The notes below the pieces were generated by a model. The model was not told the origin of the DNA, did not search any database, and saw nothing but the letters and a program-made list of their open reading frames with translations. Positions 1-7,769 of a stretch of DNA of 62,264 nucleotides are shown here, piece by piece (the first letter of the stretch is position 1; the number at the start of each line of letters is the position of its first letter). A program made the translations under genes and the position numbers. The stretch is from Clostridiales bacterium. Its GTDB lineage: Bacteria; Bacillota; Clostridia; Oscillospirales; Oscillospiraceae. Where the stretch lies: NCBI GenBank assembly GCA_020859945.1, contig JAJBVG010000063.1, positions 1 through 62,264 of the forward strand, read 5' to 3'.

Positions 1-1932
1 GCGGAGGGGGTGGCCGTCCCGTTCCACCGTCACCTGGCAGTCATAGGCGGCGGTGGAGGTGAACAGGTGCTTGTTGGTGATTTTTACCTTGTCCGCCGTC
101 ACCTGGGCGGTGATGTTCTGGTAGTTGAACTTGACCTCGGCCATTTTGGGGCTTTCGCTGCCGTCGGCGTAGCAGATGCCGTTGCCGGAAAACGCGCCGT
201 CGTGGGGACGGTCGTCCAGGTCGCCGCCGTAGAAATAGGTGGTGCTGCCATAGCGGTCCTTGCCCCGGATGGCTTGGTCGATGTAGTCCCAGATGAAGCC
301 CCCCTGATAGCGGGGCTCCGTGTCGGTCAGGTTCGTGTAGCGGTCCATGCCCCCGGTGGAGTTGCCCATGGAGTGAGAGTACTCGCAGCAGAGGAAGGGT
401 TTGTCCTTGTGTTCCACCAAAAACGCCTGAATGTCTGCGGCGGAGGGGTACATCTGGCTCTCCATGTCGGAACTTTCAGCGCTGTAACGCCGGTCGTGGA
501 AGATGCCCTCGTAGTGGACCAGCCGGGTGTCGTCCAAGGTGCGGAACCGCCGGGCCATGTCCCGGATGACCGGGCCGCCGTAGCTCTCGTTGCCCAGGGA
601 CCAGATGAGGACGGAGGGATGGTTCTTGGCGGTCTGGTAGGTGGATTCCACCCGGTCCAGCAGCAGCGGCTCCCACTCCATATGGTCGCCGGGAAGGGCG
701 CTCTCCGGCAGATTGGTGCTGTTCTGCCAGGTACCGTGGCTCTCCATGTTGTTCTCCGCCATGACGTACAGGCCCAGTTGGTCGCACAAGTCGTAGAGCA
801 GCTGGCTGTCCGGGTAGTGGCAGGTGCGCACGGCGTTGATGTTGTTGCGCTTCATGGTCAGCAGGTCCCGGCGGATGTGCTCGGCAGTGACCGCCCGGCC
901 CACGTCGGCGGAGAAGTCGTGGCGGTTGGCCCCCTTAAAGACAATGCGCTGGCCGTTCAGGAGCATCAGGCCGTCTTTCAGCTCGAACCGGCGGAAGCCC
1001 ACCTGCTGGGGGACGATCTCCTGCACCGTGCCCGCCCCGTCAAAGAGGGTCAGTTCCAGGTCGTAGAGGTTGGGCTTCTCAGCGCTCCACAGCAGGGGCC
1101 GGTTCACCTGAATGACGGTGGAAAAGTGGTCGCCGCTGCCCCGCAGGGTGGCCCAGTGCTGCCCGTTGGCGGTGACGCCCAACTGCCAGTTGCCCTGGCC
1201 CAGAATGGTGCCGGAGAGGACCAGCTTACCCCGGGTCAGGCCATCGTCCAGGGTGGGGACCAGCTTCAAATCCTGAATGTGGAGGCTGGGGACGGCGTAC
1301 AGGTACACGTCCCGGTAAATGCCGGAGAAACGGAAAAAATCCTGGTCCTCCAGCCAGCTCCCGGCGCACCACTTGTAGACCCGGAGGGCCAGCTTGTTCT
1401 CGCCCTCCTGCAAAAACTCCGTCAACTCAAACTCGCAGGGGGAGAAGGAGTTGGCGCTGAACCCCACATAAGCCCCGTTGAGCCACAGGGCCACGCAGCT
1501 CTCCACCCCCTGGAAGGAGAGAAACACCCGCTTGCCCGCCAGTTCCTCCGGCAGGGAGAAATACTTCACATAGCAGGCCACCGGGTTGTACTCCTCCGGC
1601 AGCTGGCCGAGGGCCACATCCTGGAGGCCGTCCCAGGGGTACTGCTGGTTGACGTACTGGGGGACGCCGTGGCCCTCCATCTGGATGTGAGCGGGGACGG
1701 CGATGGTCTCCCAGCCCCGGCAGTCGAAGTCAGCGGCCTCGAAGCCCTGGGGGACTTGACCCTCGTTCCGGGCGCAGGCGAAGCGCCAGACGCCGTTCAG
1801 GGAGTGCTTGAGGGGATTCTCGCCCTCCTCCAGCGCCTCCCGGGAGAGATACCAGGCGTGGTCAGAGTGGGCGGGGAGCCGGTTCTCGGCAAAGTAGGCG
1901 GGGGAGCCGAGGGCGCGGTACGAAAAAGGCAT
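1..1932 (-). CDS. lacZ: Beta-galactosidase, GH2 family (3' end outside window)
   Basis: Hydrolyses beta-galactosides such as lactose in the cytoplasm. The minus-strand frame is open from an ATG at 1932 to the window edge, giving 644 codons of a protein normally about 1,000 residues long. The N-terminal sugar-binding and jelly-roll domains are followed by the TIM-barrel. SLGNES carries the acid/base Glu at about residue 449, and CCEYSHSMGNS carries the nucleophile Glu at about residue 517; these match E. coli LacZ Glu461 and Glu537. The start is fixed by AGGAGG 7 nt upstream. It has its own promoter, is divergent from the ABC ATPase at 2355, and has no visible lac permease partner, although an MFS gene lies at 3693. 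Family is certain; the natural substrate is inferred. Confidence 0.95.
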   Translation of the reverse strand, partial: MPFSYRALGSPAYFAENRLPAHSDHAWYLSREALEEGENPLKHSLNGVWRFACARNEGQVPQGFEAADFDCRGWETIAVPAHIQMEGHGVPQYVNQQYPWDGLQDVALGQLPEEYNPVACYVKYFSLPEELAGKRVFLSFQGVESCVALWLNGAYVGFSANSFSPCEFELTEFLQEGENKLALRVYKWCAGSWLEDQDFFRFSGIYRDVYLYAVPSLHIQDLKLVPTLDDGLTRGKLVLSGTILGQGNWQLGVTANGQHWATLRGSGDHFSTVIQVNRPLLWSAEKPNLYDLELTLFDGAGTVQEIVPQQVGFRRFELKDGLMLLNGQRIVFKGANRHDFSADVGRAVTAEHIRRDLLTMKRNNINAVRTCHYPDSQLLYDLCDQLGLYVMAENNMESHGTWQNSTNLPESALPGDHMEWEPLLLDRVESTYQTAKNHPSVLIWSLGNESYGGPVIRDMARRFRTLDDTRLVHYEGIFHDRRYSAESSDMESQMYPSAADIQAFLVEHKDKPFLCCEYSHSMGNSTGGMDRYTNLTDTEPRYQGGFIWDYIDQAIRGKDRYGSTTYFYGGDLDDRPHDGAFSGNGICYADGSESPKMAEVKFNYQNITAQVTADKVKITNKHLFTSTAAYDCQVTVERDGHPLR

Positions 1933-1974
1933 AGCGATTCCTCCTAAAGGTAAGTTGGTGACATTTATGACACT

Positions 1975-2003
1975 ATTGTAGCAGAGAAGAACAAGCCCCG
2001 CAA
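1975..2003 (-). promoter_or_regulatory. Putative sigma-A promoter of lacZ
   Basis: On the minus strand TTGCGG (2003-1998), a 17-nt spacer and TACAAT (1980-1975) lie about 40 nt before the lacZ start. Only the first three bases of the -35 box fit well. Confidence 0.5.
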
Positions 2004-2073
2004 GCGGCAGAGCAGGAAGTTTCTTTCGGCGAAATGACGGAAAATCGGCCTGAAATTTTGACAAGAGCGACAG

Positions 2074-2102
2074 TTGACGGGAGAGCCGTTTTCAGGTAAA
2101 AT
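2074..2102 (+). promoter_or_regulatory. Putative sigma-A promoter of the MsmK/UgpC-type ATPase
   Basis: TTGACG (2074-2079), 17-nt spacer, TAAAAT (2097-2102). It would give an unusually long leader of about 245 nt before the start at 2355. Within the leader, AAGGAGGA at 2231-2238 looks like a Shine-Dalgarno site but has no ATG at the right distance. No known riboswitch class was recognised there. Confidence 0.55.
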
Positions 2103-2354
2103 GGAACAGGTAAGAGGGCAGGGTGTGGCCTGCCTGAAATCGATTTCGGTGATTTGGGGTGCTGCCCCTTCACATATTTTATTTTCATGGCGGTGGGCCA
2201 CTCCACAAAAATGGTCGCCGTACATCCAAAAAGGAGGAATCTCATCCCGTTGGCTCACGGTGCGGCAGTGTGGAGACCTGTCGTAATGCGGATCGCTCTA
2301 TACGGGCGGACGTGAGGCGGCCGTAGCGGAGGCTGGGTCGTTAGAGCCGGTATT

Positions 2355-3512
2355 ATGTCTGAAGTCGTATTGAAAAACCTGAAGAAAGTCTATGACAACA
2401 AGGTGACTGCTGTTCACGATGTCAACCTGACCATCGCTGACAAGGAGTTCATCGTCCTGGTCGGTCCCTCCGGCTGCGGCAAGTCCACCACCCTGCGTAT
2501 GGTCGCCGGTCTGGAAGATATCTCCGACGGCGAGCTGTACATCGACGGCAAGCTGTGCAACGACATCGCCCCCAAGGACCGCGATATCGCCATGGTTTTC
2601 CAGAACTACGCGCTGTATCCCCATATGTCCGTTTACGACAACATGGCCTTCGCCCTGAAGCTCAAGAAGACCCCCAAGGACGAGATCGACAAGAAGGTCC
2701 GCGAGGTCGCTGAGATCCTGGACATCACCCAGTACCTGGAGCGTAAGCCCAAGGCTCTGTCCGGTGGTCAGCGTCAGCGTGTCGCCATCGGCCGTGCAAT
2801 GGTCCGTGACCCCAAGGTCTTCCTGATGGACGAGCCTCTGTCCAACCTGGACGCTAAGCTGCGTAACCAGATGCGGGCTGAGATCATCAAACTGCGTAAG
2901 CGTATCAACACCACCTTTATGTATGTTACCCATGACCAGACCGAGGCCATGACCCTGGGCGACCGGATCGTCATCATGAAGGACGGTTTCGTCAACCAGA
3001 TCGGCGCTCCTCAGGATCTGTTCAACAAGCCGGTGAACCTGTTTGTGGCTGGCTTCATCGGTATGCCCGTTATGAACTTCTTCGACAACTGCAAGCTGGA
3101 GCTGAAGAACGGCGTTTACTATGCCAACATGAAGGGCGTTTCCTTCAAGCTGGATGACTTCCAGCAGAAGGCTCTGAAGCAGAACAACCAGCAGCCCTGC
3201 GACATCATCTGCGGCGTCCGTCCCTGCCATGTCACCATCGGCGAGGGCGACCTGAAGGCCAAGATCGAGGTCTCCGAGATGCTCGGCTCCGAGGTCAACC
3301 TCCACGCCGACTGCGAGGGCGACGAGGTCGTCATGGTCATCCCCACCGTCGATCTGGAGGTCGATGTGTCCATGGGCGCTACCGTCAACTTCACCACCCA
3401 GCCCAAGCTGATCCAGCTGTTCGACAAGGCCACCAGCAACAACCTGATCTGGTATGATCCTGAGTCCGCCGCTGCCAACGCTCCTGTCAGCAAGAGCTAC
3501 GATTTCGAGTAA
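2355..3512 (+). CDS. ABC transporter ATP-binding protein, MsmK/UgpC family
   Basis: Cytoplasmic ATPase of the type that energises carbohydrate (CUT1) importers. The 385-residue protein has Walker [10 protein letters not shown] at about residues 37-45, the signature [14 protein letters not shown], Walker B VFLMDEP with D-loop SNLDA, and a C-terminal TOBE/MalK-like regulatory domain of about 150 residues, as in MsmX, MsmK and UgpC. No binding protein or permease lies beside it, which fits the known habit of these ATPases of serving several sugar transporters encoded elsewhere. The start is conserved for the family ([13 protein letters not shown]), but the ribosome binding site directly upstream is weak. 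It is followed by a strong terminator. Confidence 0.93.
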   Translation: MSEVVLKNLKKVYDNKVTAVHDVNLTIADKEFIVLVGPSGCGKSTTLRMVAGLEDISDGELYIDGKLCNDIAPKDRDIAMVFQNYALYPHMSVYDNMAFALKLKKTPKDEIDKKVREVAEILDITQYLERKPKALSGGQRQRVAIGRAMVRDPKVFLMDEPLSNLDAKLRNQMRAEIIKLRKRINTTFMYVTHDQTEAMTLGDRIVIMKDGFVNQIGAPQDLFNKPVNLFVAGFIGMPVMNFFDNCKLELKNGVYYANMKGVSFKLDDFQQKALKQNNQQPCDIICGVRPCHVTIGEGDLKAKIEVSEMLGSEVNLHADCEGDEVVMVIPTVDLEVDVSMGATVNFTTQPKLIQLFDKATSNNLIWYDPESAAANAPVSKSYDFE

Positions 3513-3545
3513 TCTGCGCATAGACTTTCCCTAGCATAAATTTTT

Positions 3546-3577
3546 ATCCCGCTCCGGTTCGCCGGAGCGGGATTTTT
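3546..3577 (+). terminator. Rho-independent terminator after the ABC ATPase
   Basis: Perfect 12-bp stem ATCCCGCTCCGG/CCGGAGCGGGAT with a TTCG tetraloop, followed by TTTTT. Confidence 0.9.
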
Positions 3578-3601
3578 GCGCCCGATTTTCCGTGTAACGT
3601 C

Positions 3602-3631
3602 TTGCAAAACCTATCCCGTCTCTGCTATAAT
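3602..3631 (+). promoter_or_regulatory. Promoter of the MFS transporter gene
   Basis: TTGCAA (3602-3607), 18-nt spacer, TATAAT (3626-3631), with an extended -10 TG two bases before the -10 box. Confidence 0.75.
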
Positions 3632-3692
3632 TTCCTCCGCCGCGCAGCTCCGGCGGAACTGCGCAAAACGGAGAGAAAAGGCGGAACGTGCT

Positions 3693-4889
3693 ATGAAAAC
3701 CATCAGAGCCAGCTACGACCACACCATCTACGCCTGCTATCTGGGCTACATCACCCAGGCCATCGTCAACAACTTTGCCCCGCTGCTGTTCCTGACCTTC
3801 CGCAGCAGCTACGGCATCCCCCTGGAGCAGATCACCCTGCTGGTGACGCTGAACTTCGGCGTGCAGCTGACGGTGGACTTTCTCTCCGCCCGGTTCGTGG
3901 ACAAAATCGGCTACCGGGTGTGTGTGGTGGCGGCCCACGTCTGCGCCGCTCTGGGTCTGGTGTGCATGGGGACGCTGCCCCAGATGCTGAGCCGCCCCTT
4001 TGTGGGGCTGTGCCTGTCCGTAGTACTCTACGCCATCGGCGGCGGCCTCATCGAGGTGCTGGTCAGCCCCATCGTGGAAGCCTGCCCCACGGAACACAAG
4101 GAGGCGGCCATGAGCCTGCTCCACTCCTTCTACTGCTGGGGCCATGTGTTCGTGGTGCTGCTTTCCACCCTGTATTTCACCCTGTTCGGGGTGGAAAACT
4201 GGCGCTGGCTGGCGTATTTCTGGGCGGTCCTCCCGGCGGTGAACGCGGTGTACTTCTCTCAGGTGCCCATCCAGACGCTGGTGGAGGAGGGGGAGGGCCT
4301 CTCCATCGGGCAGCTCATGCGGAGCAGGCTGTTTTGGCTGCTGTTCCTGCTGATGGTCTGCTCCGGCGCGGCGGAACAGTCCATGAGCCAGTGGGCCTCC
4401 ACCTTCGCGGAGGACGGCTTGCAGGTCTCCAAGACCATCGGGGACCTGGCAGGTCCCTGCCTGTTTGCCCTGCTGATGGGAAGCTCCCGCGCCATTTACG
4501 GCAAGCTGGGGGAGCGGCTGCGGCTGGAGCCGTTTATGACGGGCAGCGCCGTTCTCTGCGTGGTCAGCTACCTGCTGGCCTGTTTCAGCGCGAACCCGGC
4601 GCTGGGGCTGCTGGGCTGTGGCCTGTGCGGGTTCTCCGTGGGTATCCTGTGGCCCGGCACCTTCTCCATCGCCGCCAAGCGCTGTCCGGCGGGAGGCACC
4701 GCCCTGTTCGCGCTGCTGGCCCTGGGAGGCGACGTGGGCTGCGGCGGCGGCCCCACGCTGGTGGGGCTGATGACCGGCGTGCTGGGCGGCAGCTTGAAGC
4801 GGGGGCTGCTGTTCGGTATCCTTTTCCCGGTGCTGCTGCTGCTCTGCCTGTGGCTGGTGGGGCGGATGAGCGAGAGGAAGAACGCCTGA
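3693..4889 (+). CDS. Major facilitator superfamily transporter
   Basis: Integral membrane carrier of 398 residues with about 12 hydrophobic segments. After the second segment, SARFVDKIGYRVC is the MFS motif-A-like loop, and a similar loop recurs in the second half. The ATG at 3693 starts MKTIRASYDHTIY and follows AAGGCGG; longer in-frame extensions upstream run through the promoter and are unlikely. The substrate cannot be told from sequence. The nearby lacZ makes a sugar possible, but the genes are not in one operon. Flanked by its own promoter and terminator, so monocistronic. Confidence 0.88.
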   Translation: MKTIRASYDHTIYACYLGYITQAIVNNFAPLLFLTFRSSYGIPLEQITLLVTLNFGVQLTVDFLSARFVDKIGYRVCVVAAHVCAALGLVCMGTLPQMLSRPFVGLCLSVVLYAIGGGLIEVLVSPIVEACPTEHKEAAMSLLHSFYCWGHVFVVLLSTLYFTLFGVENWRWLAYFWAVLPAVNAVYFSQVPIQTLVEEGEGLSIGQLMRSRLFWLLFLLMVCSGAAEQSMSQWASTFAEDGLQVSKTIGDLAGPCLFALLMGSSRAIYGKLGERLRLEPFMTGSAVLCVVSYLLACFSANPALGLLGCGLCGFSVGILWPGTFSIAAKRCPAGGTALFALLALGGDVGCGGGPTLVGLMTGVLGGSLKRGLLFGILFPVLLLLCLWLVGRMSERKNA

Positions 4890-4908
4890 TTTTATCTGGA
4901 AACAATGG

Positions 4909-4946
4909 AAATCCCAGGCACTCATGGGTGGATGCCTGGGATTTTT
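4909..4946 (+). terminator. Terminator after the MFS gene
   Basis: Stem AAATCCCAGGCA (4909-4920) / TGCCTGGGATTT (4933-4944), 12-nt loop, T-run at the end. Confidence 0.85.
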
Positions 4947-5059
4947 GGATGCTTATTCTGTAATTTTTTGGTTTTGTCATTTTTGTCAAGCTGATTCAGC
5001 AGCTTCTCATTGGAACCTGCGCCGGATGCGTTCTTTTCCTTTTACATCTCTAAAATATA

Positions 5060-5449
5060 TTACATCCCTAAAATATAAAAGCCGTTGTATGCTTTTGCCT
5101 GATGGAGCCACGCCTTTAGCGTTTCACATTCCAGAGGCTTTTCTGCATCTATTTTTTTGATAAGAACATCAATGGAGGAAGGGGGATAATAATTGATTCC
5201 CCACAAATCCACCATTCCACGCTGCAAATTGTTATAGAACCCGCAGTCGAAAACGGAGCGGTATTCCCGGTCAAACAGACGTATATCTTCAACATACAAA
5301 GAGTCGTTTTGCCAGGGGTCGATGCCCTCCACCGCAACCAGAGTTTCCAGTGTTGACTGCGCTGGCAGCTTGCAGAATTGCAGTTCGAGGAAGGCGGAAC
5401 CACCGCGGTTTTCCCGTTCCGTCTGAGAGTGAAATGTGTGAAATAACAT
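5060..5449 (-). CDS. Hypothetical protein, 129 aa
   Basis: Small soluble protein with no signal peptide, rich in aromatic residues (WGINYYPPSS, YNGFYILGM at the C-terminus). I do not recognise the family. The ATG at 5449 follows AAGG at short distance. It lies 24 nt downstream of a small membrane-protein gene on the same strand, so the two probably form a two-gene unit. Coding is supported by the intact frame and the spacing. AT content is higher than in the neighbours, which could indicate acquisition. Confidence 0.6.
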   Translation of the reverse strand: MLFHTFHSQTERENRGGSAFLELQFCKLPAQSTLETLVAVEGIDPWQNDSLYVEDIRLFDREYRSVFDCGFYNNLQRGMVDLWGINYYPPSSIDVLIKKIDAEKPLECETLKAWLHQAKAYNGFYILGM

Positions 5450-5473
5450 AACCTTATCGTCTTAAATCCTGCT

Positions 5474-5866
5474 TTATCCTGCTTCCTCGTTGTTTCTCCC
5501 CTGTCTCACAGCGCGAAACAGGTTTTCGCCGCACTCATTCAGTCCGCCGACTACAATGAACCCTCTGGCGACGGTGTAAACCGACGCGGGTTCCGTTGTC
5601 AGTTCCATCAACAAAAAGACAACGGCCATCAGGAGGAAAAGAACGGCCCGTAATAAACTTCCGTTGGAGGGCGTTTTTCGCATCCCTTGCAGAAAGGGAA
5701 CGTCCAGCAAAAATTTGAACACCAGCCAGAGATAGCCCCCGCAGAGCAGGTAGGTCACGCGGCTGCTCCACGGAAAGGCCGCTGGAACATACACCCCATA
5801 AACGACAAAGCAGACGCCGAGAACCAGCAAAACAGTTCCAATCAACAGCGAGACCTTTTTATTCAC
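5474..5866 (-). CDS. Hypothetical small membrane protein, 130 aa
   Basis: Starts with GTG at 5866 (MNKKVSLLIGTVLLVLG), preceded by GGAAGGGG. Three or four hydrophobic stretches (about residues 5-28, 35-55, 70-88 and a weaker one near 100) make it a polytopic membrane protein. It ends in a charged tail (RQGRNNEEAG). No family recognised. Upstream of, and probably cotranscribed with, the 129-aa gene at 5060-5449. Confidence 0.6.
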   Translation of the reverse strand: MNKKVSLLIGTVLLVLGVCFVVYGVYVPAAFPWSSRVTYLLCGGYLWLVFKFLLDVPFLQGMRKTPSNGSLLRAVLFLLMAVVFLLMELTTEPASVYTVARGFIVVGGLNECGENLFRAVRQGRNNEEAG

Positions 5867-5949
5867 GTCGTTCCCCTTCCATTTGGCTTGACAAAAATGA
5901 CAAAACCAATTATTTCCTTCTGCGCCTGGTCGAATTGACCGGGCAAAAC

Positions 5950-6360
5950 CTACTGCTCGTCCAGCAGACGATTGGCAAAGCTGTCCAGCGCCTCGCAGGG
6001 TTCATATTCGCAGCGGTAGCCCACCCCGTCGATGATGAGAAACGGGTTGTACGCATTGACCTCCAGGGTGGTTCCGTCCGCCAGCGTCAGAGAGAACACG
6101 CAGCCCTGGCCCATGTATTCCGTATAGGAGTTGTCCTTCCGGTAAATCACTACGGCGTTGAGGTCGGCTGCCAGCTCCTCCACCGCCTCGATTTCCACCG
6201 TTTCGCCCGGCGGCGTCAACGTGACGGAGGCCGTCACGATGTCCTCCGCCGAAAGGTTTTTGAAGGGCCGTCGCCCCCATGTCCCCGACAGCGCCAGCAC
6301 GGCGGCTCCCACCGCCACGGCGCAGACAAGGACCAGGAGGGCGATTCTTTTCTTTTTCAT
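5950..6360 (-). CDS. Membrane-anchored extracytoplasmic protein, DUF5301-like
   Basis: 136 residues from the ATG at 6360, chosen over an upstream in-frame start because AGGAG lies 7-8 nt before it and the protein then opens with a clean signal anchor (MKKKRIALLVLVCAVAVGAAVL). The remainder is a compact domain with NLSAEDIVTASVTLTPPG and AYNPFLIIDGVGYR, which resembles small secreted proteins of gut Firmicutes often labelled DUF5301. That assignment is from memory of the pattern. Function unknown. It follows the DUF975 gene on the same strand with a 37-nt gap. Confidence 0.65.
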   Translation of the reverse strand: MKKKRIALLVLVCAVAVGAAVLALSGTWGRRPFKNLSAEDIVTASVTLTPPGETVEIEAVEELAADLNAVVIYRKDNSYTEYMGQGCVFSLTLADGTTLEVNAYNPFLIIDGVGYRCEYEPCEALDSFANRLLDEQ

Positions 6361-6397
6361 GGTGAGGCTCCTTTCCACTGTGAGGGGCGCGTCAGAA

Positions 6398-7222
6398 TCA
6401 GTTGTAAAAGTCCCCGTCCCCGATGCGCCCGCTCTTTTCCTGGCAGACGGCCTGGTAGAAGGCGGCGTTGGTCAGCTGCTGGTAGGGGGTCACGTAGAAG
6501 ATGCCCACCAGCCCCAGAGTGATGGTGCTGAGCAGGTCCCAGCCGAAGAAGGACAGGTCCAGCACGAAAGCCCGCCACTTGTTGCCGTACATCAGGTCGG
6601 CGCTGGCGGCAAAGACCTCCTTCCGGCTCATCTCCGGGCATTCGGCCAGCAGATAGGGGACCATCCGGTACTCGTAAGCCTTGACGATGCCGGGGAAAAT
6701 AAACAGCAGCGACCACAGGACGATTTTCACGTCCCGCAGCAGCATGGTCGTGACGGTGGTCTTATAGTTGCTGTCGAAGGCGCAGAGCACCTCCCGCATT
6801 TGGGCGGGGAACCGCAAATTCACCAGGAAGAACCGGTGTGCGCCCACCGCCAGCGGGTTCAGCACGAAAATGTCCAGCACGAACACCACCGCCAGCGCAA
6901 TGACCGCCGCCACACCAAAGAAGATGCCAAAGACGGAGAAATTGCTCGCAGTATCGCCAACGATGCCCGCATAGGGGTCGATGTCGTCCCCATAGTAGTC
7001 AAAATAAATTTCCATGTCGTCATTGTAGCCGTAATCGTAGTATTCGTTGACATAATTGTCGGTGGTTGTGGAGATGGCATTGGACGCGGTGCTGCCAGCA
7101 GTCGCGCCGGTGCTACCGCTGTTGAGGAGCAGGATGATCAGCCCCACCAGCACCAGCTTCCAGTAGTTTGTGTGCAGGGACGCTTTGGCCTGCATCTTTA
7201 AGGATTCTCTTGTCCGCTTCAT
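6398..7222 (-). CDS. DUF975 family integral membrane protein
   Basis: 274 residues from the ATG at 7222, which has AAGGAGG about 8 nt upstream; a longer in-frame extension is rejected. The N-terminus MKRTRESLKMQAKASLHTNYWK followed by a first hydrophobic helix is typical of DUF975 proteins, which have about six membrane segments and unknown function. An acidic, tyrosine-rich loop (about residues 50-80) follows the first helix. The middle contains the family-like stretch FPGIVKAYEYRMVPYLLAE. Probably cotranscribed with the DUF5301-like gene. Confidence 0.8.
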   Translation of the reverse strand: MKRTRESLKMQAKASLHTNYWKLVLVGLIILLLNSGSTGATAGSTASNAISTTTDNYVNEYYDYGYNDDMEIYFDYYGDDIDPYAGIVGDTASNFSVFGIFFGVAAVIALAVVFVLDIFVLNPLAVGAHRFFLVNLRFPAQMREVLCAFDSNYKTTVTTMLLRDVKIVLWSLLFIFPGIVKAYEYRMVPYLLAECPEMSRKEVFAASADLMYGNKWRAFVLDLSFFGWDLLSTITLGLVGIFYVTPYQQLTNAAFYQAVCQEKSGRIGDGDFYN

Positions 7223-7298
7223 TGTACGGGCCTCCTTTTTGACGGTTCCTCTCAATTTAACAAATGTAAACGGTGAGACACCATCTATCGTTTTAGTA

Positions 7299-7327
7299 AT
7301 CATAGCACAATTCAGTGGGGAAGTAAA
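7299..7327 (-). promoter_or_regulatory. Putative promoter of the DUF975 operon
   Basis: Minus strand: TTTACT (7327-7322), 17-nt spacer, TATGAT (7304-7299), about 75 nt before the start. Confidence 0.45.
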
Positions 7328-7404
7328 TGAAAAACAGGTTAAAATTCGGTAACAGAACCTTTACAAATCGTTACAAAATCCGCCCGGACTGGGCAAATTT
7401 GTAC

Positions 7405-7434
7405 TTGACAAACCCCGACTGTCTCCCTTATAAT
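7405..7434 (+). promoter_or_regulatory. Promoter of the leuA T-box leader
   Basis: TTGACA (7405-7410), 18-nt spacer, TATAAT (7429-7434). Both boxes are perfect consensus. Confidence 0.85.
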
Positions 7435-7439
7435 ATCTT

Positions 7440-7724
7440 CCTGTAAGCGCACAAAGACTGCGAAGGGAAAAAAGACCCTGTGAGCCATTGCAGAGAGCCG
7501 CCGGTGGGTGCAAGGCGGCGTGGACGCAGGGGGATGCCTGTTCCCGGAGTTGACCGCCCGAACCGTTTGCGCAGTAGGGCTGTACGGCTGGACCCCGTTA
7601 CCGGTCCGGGCCTTGTTAGAGGCTGCTGAGGGCCGTTGTGTGACCAACGGCTGAACCAGGGTGGTACCACGTTATGGTTTTGTAACGTCCCTGACCTTCT
7701 CAGAGGGTCGGAGGCGTTTTTTTT
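7440..7724 (+). ncRNA. T-box leader riboswitch upstream of leuA
   Basis: The T-box core AGGGTGGTACCACG is at about 7658-7671. Upstream, a long stem I can form (GCGCA near 7446 with TGCGC near 7580), and its 3' side contains TTG at 7550-7552 followed by ACCGCCCGAACC, the layout expected of a specifier codon; UUG would read tRNA-Leu, but this assignment is tentative. Downstream lies a terminator hairpin, AACGTCCCTGACC (7684-7696) with GGTCGGAGGCGTT (7706-7718), and a T-run. Uncharged tRNA is expected to allow read-through into leuA. Confidence 0.88.
7684..7724 (+). terminator. T-box-regulated terminator before leuA
   Basis: 13-nt arms with one mismatch, a 9-nt loop and an eight-T tract. Its 5' arm follows directly on the T-box core, so antiterminator and terminator are mutually exclusive. 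Confidence 0.85.
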
Positions 7725-7769
7725 ATGTCCTTCCCATCCCTCATATCTCAGTTTTGGAGGAGTTTTATC

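Noticed and set aside
10-1947. 645-codon open frame on the plus strand
   Set aside because: Shadow of lacZ; the minus-strand reading shows all catalytic motifs.
2074-2286. 70-codon plus-strand frame before the ABC ATPase
   Set aside because: Begins inside the promoter; no Shine-Dalgarno site and no protein-like pattern.
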